Shown piece by piece: positions 1-8,709 of a stretch of 64,000 nucleotides of DNA (its first letter is position 1; the number at the start of each line of letters is the position of its first letter). Position numbers and translations under genes: made by a program. A model generated the notes under the pieces. The model saw nothing but the letters and a program-made list of their open reading frames with translations, was not told the DNA's origin and did not search any database. Source of the DNA: Flavobacterium kayseriense. GTDB lineage: Bacteria; Bacteroidota; Bacteroidia; Flavobacteriales; Flavobacteriaceae. The stretch lies in assembly GCF_014305095.1 (NCBI RefSeq), contig NZ_JACRUI010000002.1, positions 310,001 through 374,000 on the forward strand, in the 5' to 3' direction.

Positions 1-416
1 ATCCCGGGATTAGCTCCTGGTATTGTCCTAATTATAGCAGGATCAATGCTTGTCAAGCCCTGCACTGACCGTCTGTTGTTCCCGTTTACAACAACTTCTC
101 CTATTTGCTCAGTCTGGTCATTCATCACTAAATTAAACTCATAATTCTCATTCGCTTGAAGCAAAATAGTAACTGTAGCTTTTTTTAATGAGACATGCGT
201 AAAAACCAACGTAGTCTTTTGGTCAGCTGGTACTTTGATAATGTAAAATCCATTCTCATTGGAGGTAACGCTTTGGGTGCCACAAGAGACATTCACCCCA
301 TCTACAGGACGATTCACTTTATCTAGAATAATACCTTTAACGGTTCCTGTTTGAGCTGTAGATACCAAACTCATGACAAATAAAAAACAAACAAAAATTC
401 TCTTTTTACAGCTCAA
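1..416 (-). CDS. TonB-dependent outer-membrane receptor, N-terminal part (runs off the window)
   Basis: The reading frame continues past base 1, so only about 139 N-terminal residues are seen. A hydrophobic signal peptide ending ..SLVSTAQ is followed by a carboxypeptidase-regulatory-like beta-sandwich (TGTVKGIILDKVNRPVDG, then a repeat of small hydrophobic strands) and the start of a plug region (VVVNGNNRR...). This order is typical of SusC/CirA-like TonB-dependent receptors, which import large ligands across the outer membrane. I chose the TTG at 416 because it gives a complete signal peptide; the first ATG at 374 would cut it in half. The start lies only about 15 bases after the stop of the upstream peptidase gene on the same strand, so the two probably form one transcript. 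The ligand cannot be predicted. Confidence 0.8.
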   Translation of the reverse strand, partial: MSCKKRIFVCFLFVMSLVSTAQTGTVKGIILDKVNRPVDGVNVSCGTQSVTSNENGFYIIKVPADQKTTLVFTHVSLKKATVTILLQANENYEFNLVMNDQTEQIGEVVVNGNNRRSVQGLTSIDPAIIRTIPGANPG

Positions 417-431
417 GCTCTTTATATATTT

Positions 432-2138
432 TTATTTTTGACTTCTAAAAAATTGCGTTTCAAAGGTAGTCGAGTTCCCTACGTTGTCTGTAACGACAAG
501 TTTCAAACTATTAGCACCTTCGGCTACAATACTATCATCAAAATTATGCGTAATTTTTTTTGTTTTGTGATCATGTTCAAATAAAATCCATTTACCATTT
601 AGGTAACCATCATAACTTTTAATTCCTGATCCTGAATCTCCTATTGTAAACTGTACTGTTTTTTGTGAACTAATCCATTTCCCCTCAATTTGGCTAGTGA
701 TAGTAATAGATGGCGCAACTGTGTCTGAAGCTAGAGTGTACTTACCTAATTCACGAGTTCTTGTACTAAAAATATTTCCTTTTATAGTTGTGACATTATA
801 TCCTTTACGACCCGACTTATCTATATCAGCAATAAACATTTTTCCTTTTTGCGCTGCAGTATATTTATCACTCTCAATGGTTACGGTAAAATAACTATGA
901 ACAGGCACTGAATCATCATGCAAAAACAACACATCCCCTTTTACATCAAAATTCATATCGAAATCTTCGTAAAAAGTGCCAGCAGGAAAGAAAACTGACA
1001 TATTATCTTTTGCAAAAATATTATCTTTATTAACCTTTACAAAATAATTTGAAGGAACAACTTCCTTATCCACAATTGAGGTAGCAGTATCATAAGTTAT
1101 AGGAATTGACACCACTGTTTTGTTTCCATAAAAATCAGACAATTCAATTCTACAAATTGCAGATAAATTTGGCACAACAGTAACAACTCCATTTGTTTCA
1201 TCCGTTTTTATAATACTTAACTTATAAGGGTTTGCCATAAATAACTTTTGTACTCTTTGATAGGTTTTTTTATATTTAGGATAATCAACTAAAGCATTAA
1301 TATATCGCATATCATCAAAAGAATAGGTATCGAACTGATAACCAAAATTAGGTTTACCATTGATAAAAGACTGCACTTTATAGACTCCATTTTTATTAAA
1401 TGAAACATTATCATAATCTACTGCACTTATACCAAATCCTATTTTACCATTTGCGACAACCTTATTAGCTAAATAAGTTCCATCTTTTTGTAAAACTAAG
1501 TTTAAAAGTAAAGGCCTTTTAGACTGATTCACGACCGTTTTAGCATCTATCGGATAGACATATACAGCTGAAAGCGTTGGCTTTTTAGAATCTTGACTGT
1601 ATTTATCAAAACCAAACAACATTGGGTTGATAATTTTTTCTGTTTTGCTGTCGCGAAATTCAAAATGTAAATGTGGCCCTTCAGACGAACCTGTATTACC
1701 TGAGAATGCAATAACTTGCCCCTTTTTAATTACTAAATCCGTTGCTTTGGGAAACAACTCAATTTCATAGGATTGCTCTTTGTACTGTGCCTTTTTGATA
1801 TATTCATCAATGACCCCATCAGCGTTCTTTAAATGACAATAAACCGTTGTATAACCGTTGGGGTGCGTTATATAAATCGCTTTTCCATTTCCAAAGGAAG
1901 AAATTTTAATTCTTGACACATAACCCTCACCTACAGAGTACACCTTTAAGCCCTCACGCTGTTGTGTTTTGAAATCAAAACCGGCATGAAAATGATTAGG
2001 CCTTAACTCTCCGAAATTACCAGATAACTGCATAGGAACATCTAGAGGAAATCCGAAATAATCCTTTGGATAGTTGATTTGAGCGTTTGTAAGCCCAGTA
2101 AAAACTAGAAAAAAAATAAAAAATCTCATAGTAATCAT
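432..2138 (-). CDS. Secreted M23-family (LytM) metallopeptidase
   Basis: This 568-residue protein has a signal peptide (residues 1-19, cut after TNA) and an M23 peptidase domain at about residues 35-170. The zinc-binding pattern is visible: H51-x3-D55 in HFHAGFD and the later HLH in GPHLHFEFR. M23 enzymes cleave peptide cross-links in peptidoglycan, or act as inactive activators of amidases. Here all the expected ligands are present, so activity is likely. The remaining 400 residues are beta-rich and end in an Ig-like segment (about 480-560), which may place the enzyme at the envelope. An alternative start three codons in (M4) is possible. It sits just upstream of the TonB-dependent receptor gene. 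Confidence 0.88.
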   Translation of the reverse strand: MITMRFFIFFLVFTGLTNAQINYPKDYFGFPLDVPMQLSGNFGELRPNHFHAGFDFKTQQREGLKVYSVGEGYVSRIKISSFGNGKAIYITHPNGYTTVYCHLKNADGVIDEYIKKAQYKEQSYEIELFPKATDLVIKKGQVIAFSGNTGSSEGPHLHFEFRDSKTEKIINPMLFGFDKYSQDSKKPTLSAVYVYPIDAKTVVNQSKRPLLLNLVLQKDGTYLANKVVANGKIGFGISAVDYDNVSFNKNGVYKVQSFINGKPNFGYQFDTYSFDDMRYINALVDYPKYKKTYQRVQKLFMANPYKLSIIKTDETNGVVTVVPNLSAICRIELSDFYGNKTVVSIPITYDTATSIVDKEVVPSNYFVKVNKDNIFAKDNMSVFFPAGTFYEDFDMNFDVKGDVLFLHDDSVPVHSYFTVTIESDKYTAAQKGKMFIADIDKSGRKGYNVTTIKGNIFSTRTRELGKYTLASDTVAPSITITSQIEGKWISSQKTVQFTIGDSGSGIKSYDGYLNGKWILFEHDHKTKKITHNFDDSIVAEGANSLKLVVTDNVGNSTTFETQFFRSQK

Positions 2139-2250
2139 TTTTGCTAAGGTAAAAAAAGTATTTCGGTTTAGTTTACAAAATAGAACACAATTCCTAACAC
2201 ATTATTATGCAATACATTAGTTATTTTAAAATAAAAAAACCAATAAAATA

Positions 2251-2280
2251 TTGTAATAATAAAAACTAATACTAAATTTG
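2251..2280 (+). promoter_or_regulatory. Bacteroidota-type promoter for the coiled-coil/zapA operon
   Basis: TTG at 2251-2253 and TAAATTTG at 2273-2280 are separated by exactly 19 bases. This is the TTG-N19-TAnnTTTG form of primary sigma factor promoters in Flavobacterium and relatives. Transcription would start near 2287, about 23 bases before the ATG at 2310. Confidence 0.75.
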
Positions 2281-2309
2281 TAATATTAAGTAATGAATTA
2301 GGTACGATA

Positions 2310-2600
2310 ATGAGTGTAATTGTAGAAATAATTGATACTCTTGAAAATAAAGTTGTAAAACTTATTCTAAAAATAAAAAATTTAGAAAAAAACAATCAAG
2401 GATTAAAAATCGAATTAACAAAATCTGCACAAATCATACAAGATCAGTCAAATGAAATTGAAGCGCTAAAATCGCAATATGAAACACTTAAAATTGCTAG
2501 TTCACTACTAGGCAGTGACGAAAACAAGAGAGATACAAAGCTTAAAATAAATTCATTAATTCGTGAAATTGATCACTGTATAGCACAGTTATCAGATTAG
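2310..2600 (+). CDS. Small coiled-coil protein encoded upstream of ZapA
   Basis: A 96-residue acidic/basic coiled-coil protein with no signal peptide. Residues about 5-70 show a heptad-like run (LENKVVKLILKIKNLEKNNQ...), and the tail SLIREIDHCIAQL resembles a short amphipathic helix. I do not recognise a named family. Its stop is 7 bases before the zapA start and a strong promoter lies just upstream, so it is co-transcribed with zapA. Context and shape suggest a partner of the division machinery, comparable in style to ZapB or to a ZapA-binding coiled coil, but this is inference. Codon and base composition match the neighbours. Confidence 0.75.
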   Translation: MSVIVEIIDTLENKVVKLILKIKNLEKNNQGLKIELTKSAQIIQDQSNEIEALKSQYETLKIASSLLGSDENKRDTKLKINSLIREIDHCIAQLSD

Positions 2601-2607
2601 TATAAAT

Positions 2608-2901
2608 ATGGACGAAAAGCTTAAAATTAAAATATCAATTGCAGATCGAGTATACCCACTAACGGTAGAACTTAATCAAGAAGAAGGCTTACGAAGCGCT
2701 TCAAAGAAAATTGATGTGATGATGAAGCAATTTGAAGAAAACTATGCTGTTCGCGACAAACAAGATGTATTAGCCATGTGCGCGTTGCAATTTGCATCAC
2801 AATCAGAGCAAAAACAAATTGACAATGCGATAAATGGAGAAGAAACCATTGAAAGAATTAAAAAAATCAATGCGCTTCTCGATCAATATCTCGACAATTA
2901 A
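2608..2901 (+). CDS. zapA: Cell division protein ZapA
   Basis: A 97-residue protein of ZapA length and pattern. The N-terminal globular part (KLKIKISIADRVYPLTVE followed by EEGLRSASKKID) is the beta-hairpin/helix domain of the family, and the C-terminal half is a long helix (QIDNAINGEETIERIKKINALL). ZapA binds FtsZ at midcell and stabilises FtsZ filament bundles. It follows the coiled-coil gene by 7 bases. Directly downstream lies a structured RNA candidate, the same zapA-6S RNA arrangement known from gammaproteobacteria, and then rny. Confidence 0.88.
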   Translation: MDEKLKIKISIADRVYPLTVELNQEEGLRSASKKIDVMMKQFEENYAVRDKQDVLAMCALQFASQSEQKQIDNAINGEETIERIKKINALLDQYLDN

Positions 2902-2928
2902 ACGTTCTTTACAAGAAACTAAGATACT

Positions 2929-3081
2929 GCCTACATTAGTTCACAATTGGTAAACTCAACACTAACAATTTAGAATGAGCGAATCATCGTTACTATAGCA
3001 AGCCAATTCAGTTTGGAAGCTTGAACAACGAGTTAGCTCAAAACTTGTCTTTTCGAGTTTATTCAAGCAATTAATGTAGGC
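2929..3081 (+). ncRNA. ssrS: Probable 6S RNA (6S-Flavo type), between zapA and rny
   Basis: This noncoding stretch folds as one long irregular hairpin. A perfect 10-bp closing stem joins 2929-2938 (GCCTACATTA) to 3072-3081 (TAATGTAGGC). Further in, AAACTC pairs with GAGTTT, and near the apex CAAGC/GCTTG and CCAA/TTGG form a capped stem. A U-rich tract (CTTTTTATATTT) follows the 3' arm. Length (about 153 nt), a long imperfect rod and position directly after zapA all fit 6S RNA, which binds the housekeeping RNA polymerase as a promoter mimic. I see no promoter of the TTG-N19-TAnnTTTG form just upstream, so it may be processed from the zapA transcript. Identity rests on structure and synteny. 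Confidence 0.7.
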
Positions 3082-3108
3082 TTTTTATATTTATAAATTT
3101 TAACAAAC

Positions 3109-4671
3109 ATGGACATATTAACGATCGTTATTTCAGGAATTATAGGAATTGCAGCAGGGTTTGCAATCGCAAAAATCATAGAGAAAAGCAATATTTCAAA
3201 CTTAATTAAAAACGCTAAAAAAGAAGCATCATCGATTTTAAAAGATGCCAACTTAGAAGCTGAAAACATAAAAAAAGATAAAATTCTTCAAGCAAAAGAA
3301 AAATTCATTGAACTAAAGTCAGAGCACGAACAAGTGATTTTGACTAGAGACAAAAAAGTCGCTGAAGTTGAAAAAAGAATAAGAGATAAAGAATCTCAAA
3401 TCTCTAATGAATTATCAAAAGCTAAGAAAGTAAATGATGACTTTGAAAGCAAAACGATAGAATACACCACAAAAATTGAAAGCTTAGATAAAAAACAAGC
3501 TGAAGTAGAAAAATTACATAAAAGTCAGTTGCAACAATTAGAAGTAATCTCAGGATTATCTGCTGAAGATGCAAAAGAACAGTTAGTGGAAGGCTTAAAA
3601 GCAGAAGCTAAAACTAAAGCAATGTCTCACATTCAAGATACTATTGAAGAGGCTAAGTTAACAGCGCAGCAAGAAGCAAAGAAAATCATCATTAATACAA
3701 TTCAAAGAGTTGGAACAGAAGAAGCAGTAGAAAACTGTGTTTCTGTTTTCAATATTGAATCTGACGACGTTAAAGGTAGAATTATTGGACGTGAAGGAAG
3801 GAATATTAGAGCACTGGAAGCAGCTACAGGAGTAGAAATCATCGTAGATGATACCCCTGAAGCAATAATTCTTTCTTGTTTTGATCCCGTTCGTAGAGAG
3901 ATTGCTCGTTTAGCCCTACACAAATTAGTAACTGACGGACGTATTCACCCAGCACGTATCGAAGAAGTTGTTGCGAAAACAGCAAAACAAATAGATGATG
4001 AGATTATCGAAGTTGGTAAACGTACTGTAATAGATTTAGGAATTCACGGTTTACACCCAGAATTAATCAAAGTAGTAGGTCGTATGAAGTACCGTTCTTC
4101 TTACGGACAAAATTTACTACAACACTCTCGTGAAGTATCGAAACTATGTGGTATCATGGCAGCAGAACTTGGTTTGAATGTAAAATTAGCTAAAAGAGCA
4201 GGTCTTTTACATGATATAGGAAAAGTACCAGATGCAGAAAGTGACTTACCTCACGCTTTATTAGGAATGCAGTGGGCTGAAAAATATGGTGAAAAAGAAG
4301 AGGTTTGCAATGCAATTGGAGCTCACCACGATGAAATTGAAATGAAATCACTGCTTTCACCAATCATTCAAGTTTGTGATGCTATATCAGGAGCTAGACC
4401 CGGAGCTAGAAGACAAGTATTAGACTCTTACATTCAACGTTTGAAAGATCTTGAAGAAGTTGCTTACGGATTTACTGGAGTGAAAAACGCATATGCTATT
4501 CAAGCAGGTAGAGAATTACGTGTTATTGTTGAAAGCGAGAAAGTATCTGATGATAATGCAGCCAATTTATCATTTGAAATTTCGCAAAAAATACAAACTG
4601 AAATGACTTACCCAGGTCAAGTGAAAGTAACTGTAATTAGAGAAACAAGAGCAGTAAACATTGCTAAATAA
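3109..4671 (+). CDS. rny: Ribonuclease Y
   Basis: A 520-residue protein with the full RNase Y layout. It has an N-terminal membrane anchor (residues 5-24), a long charged coiled coil (about 30-190), a KH RNA-binding domain with the GREG loop at 227-230, and an HD domain with H339 (LLQHSREV) and H368-D369 (LLHDIGK) as metal ligands. RNase Y is a membrane-bound endoribonuclease that begins mRNA decay. The length matches the family. It is preceded by the 6S RNA candidate and followed by a clear terminator, so it may be transcribed alone or by read-through from zapA. Confidence 0.95.
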   Translation: MDILTIVISGIIGIAAGFAIAKIIEKSNISNLIKNAKKEASSILKDANLEAENIKKDKILQAKEKFIELKSEHEQVILTRDKKVAEVEKRIRDKESQISNELSKAKKVNDDFESKTIEYTTKIESLDKKQAEVEKLHKSQLQQLEVISGLSAEDAKEQLVEGLKAEAKTKAMSHIQDTIEEAKLTAQQEAKKIIINTIQRVGTEEAVENCVSVFNIESDDVKGRIIGREGRNIRALEAATGVEIIVDDTPEAIILSCFDPVRREIARLALHKLVTDGRIHPARIEEVVAKTAKQIDDEIIEVGKRTVIDLGIHGLHPELIKVVGRMKYRSSYGQNLLQHSREVSKLCGIMAAELGLNVKLAKRAGLLHDIGKVPDAESDLPHALLGMQWAEKYGEKEEVCNAIGAHHDEIEMKSLLSPIIQVCDAISGARPGARRQVLDSYIQRLKDLEEVAYGFTGVKNAYAIQAGRELRVIVESEKVSDDNAANLSFEISQKIQTEMTYPGQVKVTVIRETRAVNIAK

Positions 4672-4700
4672 AAACTGCTTTACATTTATATCCATACAAA

Positions 4701-4733
4701 AACACTTCAATTATATTGAGGTGTTTTTTTTTT
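4701..4733 (+). terminator. Rho-independent terminator after rny
   Basis: Arms 4701-4710 and 4716-4725 form a 10-bp stem with one G-U pair and a 5-base loop, followed by a run of T. Confidence 0.85.
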
Positions 4734-4744
4734 ATGAAATTAAA

Positions 4745-5653
4745 TCACATTTTCGTTTTCTTTCTAGGGTGAAAACTATGAATAACCTCCTTTAGAAATT
4801 TTCTATCTAAGTGCAAATAAATCTCAGTAGTAGTAATCGATTCATGACCTAACATTAACTGAATCGAACGAAGATCAGCACCATTTTCAAGTAGATGTGT
4901 CGCAAAGGAATGTCTAAAAGTGTGAGGACTTATATTTTTACTTAGATCAATCTTTATAGCTAAATTTTTAATAATAGTAAAAACCATTGCTCGCGTTAAT
5001 TGCGCTCCCCTCCTATTTAAAAACAGCGTGTCGCCAAATTCTTTCTTCGCATTTACGTGAATGCGAACAGTATCCTTATATAGCTCAATATACCTTTGAG
5101 CCAACTCACCAATAGGTACAAAACGCTGTTTATCTCCTTTTCCTGTAATTTTTATAAAACCTTCGTCAAAAAATAAATCTGAAATTTTTAAAGCCACTAA
5201 TTCAGATACACGTAAGCCACAGCCATACAACGTTTCTAACATAGCACGGTTTCGCTCCCCTTCATTGGAAGTTAGATCGATGGCAGCTATCAAAGCATCT
5301 ATTTCTTCAATAGCTAATGTATCTGGTAATTTCCTCCCTGTTTTAGGAGATTCGATTAATTCTAAGGGATTATCCTCGCGATAGTCTTCGAAAATTAGAT
5401 AATTAAAAAAACTTTTTAAACCAGAAATAATTCTTGCTTGTGAGCGCGCATTAACTTGATTAGATACTTCATAAATAAACTGTTGGACAGTTACATCATC
5501 TATAAGTATTGGAGAAACTGCAATAGCATTCTCTCTCAAATAAAGGCATAAACGATCGACATCAAAAGAATAATTTTCAATTGTATTCTTTGACATTCCT
5601 CTCTCTAATTTTAAATAGGACTGATAACTCTTTATATAGGACTTCCAACTCAT
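4745..5653 (-). CDS. xerD: Site-specific tyrosine recombinase XerD/XerC
   Basis: A 302-residue tyrosine recombinase with an N-terminal SAM-like core-binding domain (residues 5-90) and a C-terminal catalytic domain. All active-site residues are present: R148 (GCGLRVSE), K172 (GKGDK), H244 and R247 (HTFRHSF), H270 (LGHES) and the nucleophile Y279 (TTEIYLH). Xer recombinases resolve chromosome dimers at dif. The length and the HTFRHSFATHLLENGADLRS pattern fit XerD best, but XerC cannot be excluded from sequence alone. No element-like flanks or att repeats surround it, so it is the housekeeping enzyme. It is convergent with rny. Confidence 0.92.
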   Translation of the reverse strand: MSWKSYIKSYQSYLKLERGMSKNTIENYSFDVDRLCLYLRENAIAVSPILIDDVTVQQFIYEVSNQVNARSQARIISGLKSFFNYLIFEDYREDNPLELIESPKTGRKLPDTLAIEEIDALIAAIDLTSNEGERNRAMLETLYGCGLRVSELVALKISDLFFDEGFIKITGKGDKQRFVPIGELAQRYIELYKDTVRIHVNAKKEFGDTLFLNRRGAQLTRAMVFTIIKNLAIKIDLSKNISPHTFRHSFATHLLENGADLRSIQLMLGHESITTTEIYLHLDRKFLKEVIHSFHPRKKTKM

Positions 5654-5686
5654 ACTACAAAGTAAGGCATTTTATATCCATAAAAA

Positions 5687-5710
5687 AACCTCTTCGATAT
5701 TGAAGAGGTT
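5687..5710 (-). terminator. Terminator after the 5734-6327 outer-membrane protein gene
   Basis: A perfect 9-bp stem (5687-5695 with 5702-5710) and a 6-base loop, followed on the minus strand by seven T. It separates the barrel protein gene from xerD. Confidence 0.85.
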
Positions 5711-5733
5711 TGAATTATTTAAGTAAGATTCTA

Positions 5734-6327
5734 TTATTTACTCCATTTACCTCCACCAACATAAAATCCTAAGTGAACTCCTAAGTATGAGTTTGCAACC
5801 TCACCTTTACCATTACCATTAATATCTTGCAAAGTCGATTTTGGAACAAGATTATATTCTAAACCCATTCTAAATTTACCCCATTCAAAACCACCTCTTA
5901 AAAGACCACCAAATTTTCCTGAAGCGTCAATATTGTCCGTGGATGAACCGTTATTATCATCAAACTCTAAATTTGCAATACTATAGTAACCAGCACCACC
6001 ACCAACGTAAGGAACAAAAGAAGACCCTCCCTTATTAAAATAGTAATCATAAGTACCAACATAAGAACCGTTAGCAGAGATCTTCGCAGTCGTATTGTTA
6101 TTACCTGTATTGATATCGCGAGCCATCGCTGCTGCACCAATACGTAAACCAACATTCATATTATCTTTGATATTGTATTTTGGCTCTATCGAGAATAAAA
6201 CACCACCACCACCATTTGATGGCACTGTATATCCTAAATCTAAACCAACTCTAAATCCACCTTCTTTTTGAGCATAGCCATTTGCCAAAGCAAATACAGC
6301 CGCAACTGTTAAAATAATTTTTTTCAT
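5734..6327 (-). CDS. Outer-membrane beta-barrel protein
   Basis: A 197-residue protein with a typical signal peptide (MKKIILTVAAVFALANGYAQ, cut at about residue 19). Alternating hydrophobic/polar strands follow, with Gly- and aromatic-rich turns (GLDLGYTVPS, VGLRIGAAA, YVGGGAGYYS, RMGLEYNLVP), ending in a strand with many aromatics (YLGVHLGFYVGGGKW). This is the pattern of small 8-stranded OmpA/OmpX-like porins (beta-barrel 'porin family' proteins of Bacteroidota). Function is unknown. It has its own terminator, and a TATATTTG -7 box lies on the minus strand at 6361-6368. A divergent gene of a related barrel family lies 380 bases away. Confidence 0.85.
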   Translation of the reverse strand: MKKIILTVAAVFALANGYAQKEGGFRVGLDLGYTVPSNGGGGVLFSIEPKYNIKDNMNVGLRIGAAAMARDINTGNNNTTAKISANGSYVGTYDYYFNKGGSSFVPYVGGGAGYYSIANLEFDDNNGSSTDNIDASGKFGGLLRGGFEWGKFRMGLEYNLVPKSTLQDINGNGKGEVANSYLGVHLGFYVGGGKWSK

Positions 6328-6708
6328 GTTTGTTTTGTTTGTTTGTTCTATTTACTAAGGCAAATATAGCATCATTTTCTGACAGATTATTCGGTGAAAA
6401 AAAAGCACTTAAAAAGGACACACTAAACAACTTAATTACAATACATTAAATGCAAAAAAATCACTGTATTTAGTGATAACAATACTCATAAAATGAGGTA
6501 ATAAAAAAAATATACAGCTAAATTTGTAGTTTACACTAATCATTTGGAAAAAATATCCAACTAAAACAAATTCAATAACTTTACTACTCAATTCGTTTTT
6601 ATGCCCTTAGGTGTTAGTTGAAATATTACAATAAAAAATAAAAATTCTACAATAGTAAGCTACTGTAAAGTCTGTACCTTGCAACTAACAAAAATAAAAA
6701 ATCACATC
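6328..6708. other. AT-rich intergenic region between two divergent barrel genes
   Basis: No gene is seen. It holds -7-like boxes for both directions: TATATTTG on the minus strand at 6361-6368, and TAAATTTG on the plus strand at 6519-6526. Neither has a TTG at the exact 19-base distance. No repeat or stable hairpin stands out. Confidence 0.6.
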
Positions 6709-7272
6709 ATGAAAAAAGTAATCTTAGCAGCCATTGCATTTTTTGCATTATCAGCCAATGTTGAAGCTCAATCAGTACGTCTAGGAATCAAGGGGGGTAT
6801 TAACTACGCCAATCAAAACGGAACTAATATCACGGTAACTCCAACAAACTACGATTCAGAAGCTATCACTAGTTACCATGCAGGTTTAGTAGCCGAGGTT
6901 AAATTAACAAAAGGTTTTGCAATTCAGCCCGAACTTTTATATTCTACACAAGGAGCAAATTATAAAAACGGAGTTAATGAGTTCAAAAATGAGCTAGGGT
7001 ATCTATCCATTCCAGTGGTAGCAAAAATCTATTTAAGTAACAGTTTAAGTTTAGAATTAGGTCCACAAGCTTCCTTTTTATTAAGTGAACGAGACAATGT
7101 AAATTTTAAGGATTCAGAGACTTTTGAATTTGCAGCTGTTGGAGGTCTTGGCCTTAACATCACAAAGAATCTATTTATTCAGGCGCGTTATGGTCTTGGT
7201 TTAACAGAAGCATCTAAGAATGCCGATATTAAAAACTCGACTTTTCAAGTATCTGCTGGAATCATGTTCTAA
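6709..7272 (+). CDS. Outer-membrane beta-barrel protein (PorT-like family)
   Basis: A 187-residue protein starting at the ATG at 6709 (MKKVILAAIAFFALSANVEAQ, a clear signal peptide). An upstream in-frame TTG at 6679 would break the signal peptide and is not used here. The mature part matches the outer-membrane beta-barrel family common in Bacteroidota: RLGIKGGINYAN at the N-terminus, SYHAGLVAEVKL, FAIQPELLYSTQGA, LSIPVVAKIYL, LSLELGPQASFLL and a C-terminal strand ending SAGIMF. Such proteins are surface barrels of unknown ligand; the gene is monocistronic, with a terminator right after it. Confidence 0.87.
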   Translation: MKKVILAAIAFFALSANVEAQSVRLGIKGGINYANQNGTNITVTPTNYDSEAITSYHAGLVAEVKLTKGFAIQPELLYSTQGANYKNGVNEFKNELGYLSIPVVAKIYLSNSLSLELGPQASFLLSERDNVNFKDSETFEFAAVGGLGLNITKNLFIQARYGLGLTEASKNADIKNSTFQVSAGIMF

Positions 7273-7290
7273 AAACTAAAAACAATCTTA

Positions 7291-7322
7291 AAAAACCGCT
7301 CTAATATTAGAGCGGTTTTTTT
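7291..7322 (+). terminator. Terminator after the barrel protein gene
   Basis: An inverted repeat, AAAACCGCTCTAA paired with TTAGAGCGGTTTT, and a T tract. It lies just before aroQ. Confidence 0.88.
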
Positions 7323-7343
7323 ATTTTTACAAAAACATTCATT

Positions 7344-7757
7344 ATGAAAATTTGCATTATAAACGGACCTAACCTTAATTTATTAGGCAAGAGAGAACCT
7401 GAAATATACGGAAGTTTAACATTTGAGGAATACTTCACCACGCTACAAATAGAAAACCCTACAATAGCATTTTCTTACTTTCAAAGTAATATTGAAGGAG
7501 AATTGATTGATAAAATTCAAGAAGTTGGTTTTACTTATGACGGAATAATTCTTAATGCAGGTGCTTACACACATACTTCAGTAGGAATTGGTGATGCAGT
7601 AAAAGCAATTACCACACCTATAGTCGAAGTACATATATCTAACACTTTTTCTAGAGAAAGTTTTAGACACCAATCTTATATTTCCGGAAATGCTAAAGGA
7701 GTTATTCTGGGTTTTGGTTTAAAAAGCTATGACTTAGCAATAAAATCATTTTTGTAA
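7344..7757 (+). CDS. aroQ: 3-dehydroquinate dehydratase, type II
   Basis: A 137-residue protein of the small type II family. The N-terminal signature NGPNLNLLGKREPEIYG gives the catalytic Y22 and R17. NAGAYTHTS (about residue 72) and VEVHISN (about 98, catalytic His) complete the active site. The enzyme removes water from 3-dehydroquinate in the shikimate pathway to aromatic amino acids, working in the cytosol as a dodecamer. The ATG is 22 bases after the upstream terminator hairpin, leaving little room for a promoter, so it may depend on read-through or on a promoter inside the terminator region. Confidence 0.95.
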   Translation: MKICIINGPNLNLLGKREPEIYGSLTFEEYFTTLQIENPTIAFSYFQSNIEGELIDKIQEVGFTYDGIILNAGAYTHTSVGIGDAVKAITTPIVEVHISNTFSRESFRHQSYISGNAKGVILGFGLKSYDLAIKSFL

Positions 7758-7781
7758 TATCAAAATAAGTATCCTAAATAA

Positions 7782-7809
7782 AGTCAGCGCTATAAGCTGG
7801 CTTTTTTTT
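7782..7809. terminator. Terminator between convergent aroQ and CDF transporter genes
   Basis: A 7-bp stem (7782-7788 with 7796-7802, one G-U) followed by eight T on the plus strand serves aroQ. On the minus strand the tail is weaker. Confidence 0.7.
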
Positions 7810-7815
7810 AGCTCC

Positions 7816-8709
7816 CTATTCATCATCTGGCTCTATATGAATTAGAATATGACCTAATTCATCTATTTGTTGATGCAAAGTATCCTTTAATCGATGTGAT
7901 AGTTCATGCCCTTGCTTAACAGTGATAGCTGCGTTGACAATTGCGTGTAATTCTACATGATATTTCATACCCGATTTTCTAATAAAACATTTTTCGGTAT
8001 CAACAATGCCTTCTACCTGTGTTGCCACGAATCGAATCGAGGCAATTAAATCATCGTACAGATGCTCGTCCATTATTTCGCCTAAGGCGGGTCTAAAAAT
8101 TCTGTAACTATTATAAAAAATAAATCCAGAGGCAAACAGCGCAGCCCAATCATCCGCAGCTTCGAATCCTTTTCCCATAAGTAATGCAATGCCAATACCA
8201 ACAAATGCCGCTACAGAAGTAATTGCATCACTCCTATGGTGCCAAGCATCTGCCTTTAGGGAGGAGCTATTTGTTTCGATACTTTTTTTCATGACTACTC
8301 GAAAGGAATATTCTTTCCATAAGATAATCGTCGCCAAAACATAAAGCGTCCATGATTTTGGTAAATCATGTGGTTTTTGAATATTGATAATACTTTCATA
8401 TGCAATTACAGTAGCCGAGGTTATTAGAAAACCTACAACCAAAAAAGTAATCAATGGCTCTGCTCTACCATGACCGTAGGGGTGATTATCATCAGCAGGT
8501 CTATTTGAGTATTTAATTCCAAACAACACTAATAATGATGCAAAAATATCGGTCGTTGACTCAATAGCATCTGCGATTAAGGCATACGAATTGCCAAAAA
8601 AACCTGCTAAGCCCTTTATAATGGCCAAGCAGGTGTTTCCTATAATACTAAAATAAGTTGCCTTTACAGCTGATTCTTCTTTACTCAACACGAACGATAT
8701 TTGCTCCAA
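7816..8709 (-). CDS. Cation diffusion facilitator (CDF) metal transporter
   Basis: A 297-residue transporter with six predicted membrane helices and a C-terminal cytoplasmic ferredoxin-like domain (about 210-297). Metal sites are visible in helix 2 (D47-x2-E50-S-x2-D54) and helix 5 (ADAWHHRSDA). The first site has Glu where zinc-type members usually have His, which may shift metal choice; the substrate (Zn, Fe, Mn or Co) is not certain. CDF proteins export divalent cations in exchange for protons. The start codon lies inside the end of murA (28-base overlap); a TTG nearer the murA stop is a possible alternative start. Confidence 0.9.
   Translation of the reverse strand: MEQISFVLSKEESAVKATYFSIIGNTCLAIIKGLAGFFGNSYALIADAIESTTDIFASLLVLFGIKYSNRPADDNHPYGHGRAEPLITFLVVGFLITSATVIAYESIINIQKPHDLPKSWTLYVLATIILWKEYSFRVVMKKSIETNSSSLKADAWHHRSDAITSVAAFVGIGIALLMGKGFEAADDWAALFASGFIFYNSYRIFRPALGEIMDEHLYDDLIASIRFVATQVEGIVDTEKCFIRKSGMKYHVELHAIVNAAITVKQGHELSHRLKDTLHQQIDELGHILIHIEPDDE

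Noticed and set aside
2168-2395. Minus-strand 75-codon hydrophobic frame
   Set aside because: It overlaps the promoter and the start of the coiled-coil gene; the hydrophobicity follows from AT-rich reverse reading.
4745-5653. xerD as an integrase of a mobile element
   Set aside because: No att repeats, no cargo genes and standard flanks; it is a housekeeping Xer recombinase.
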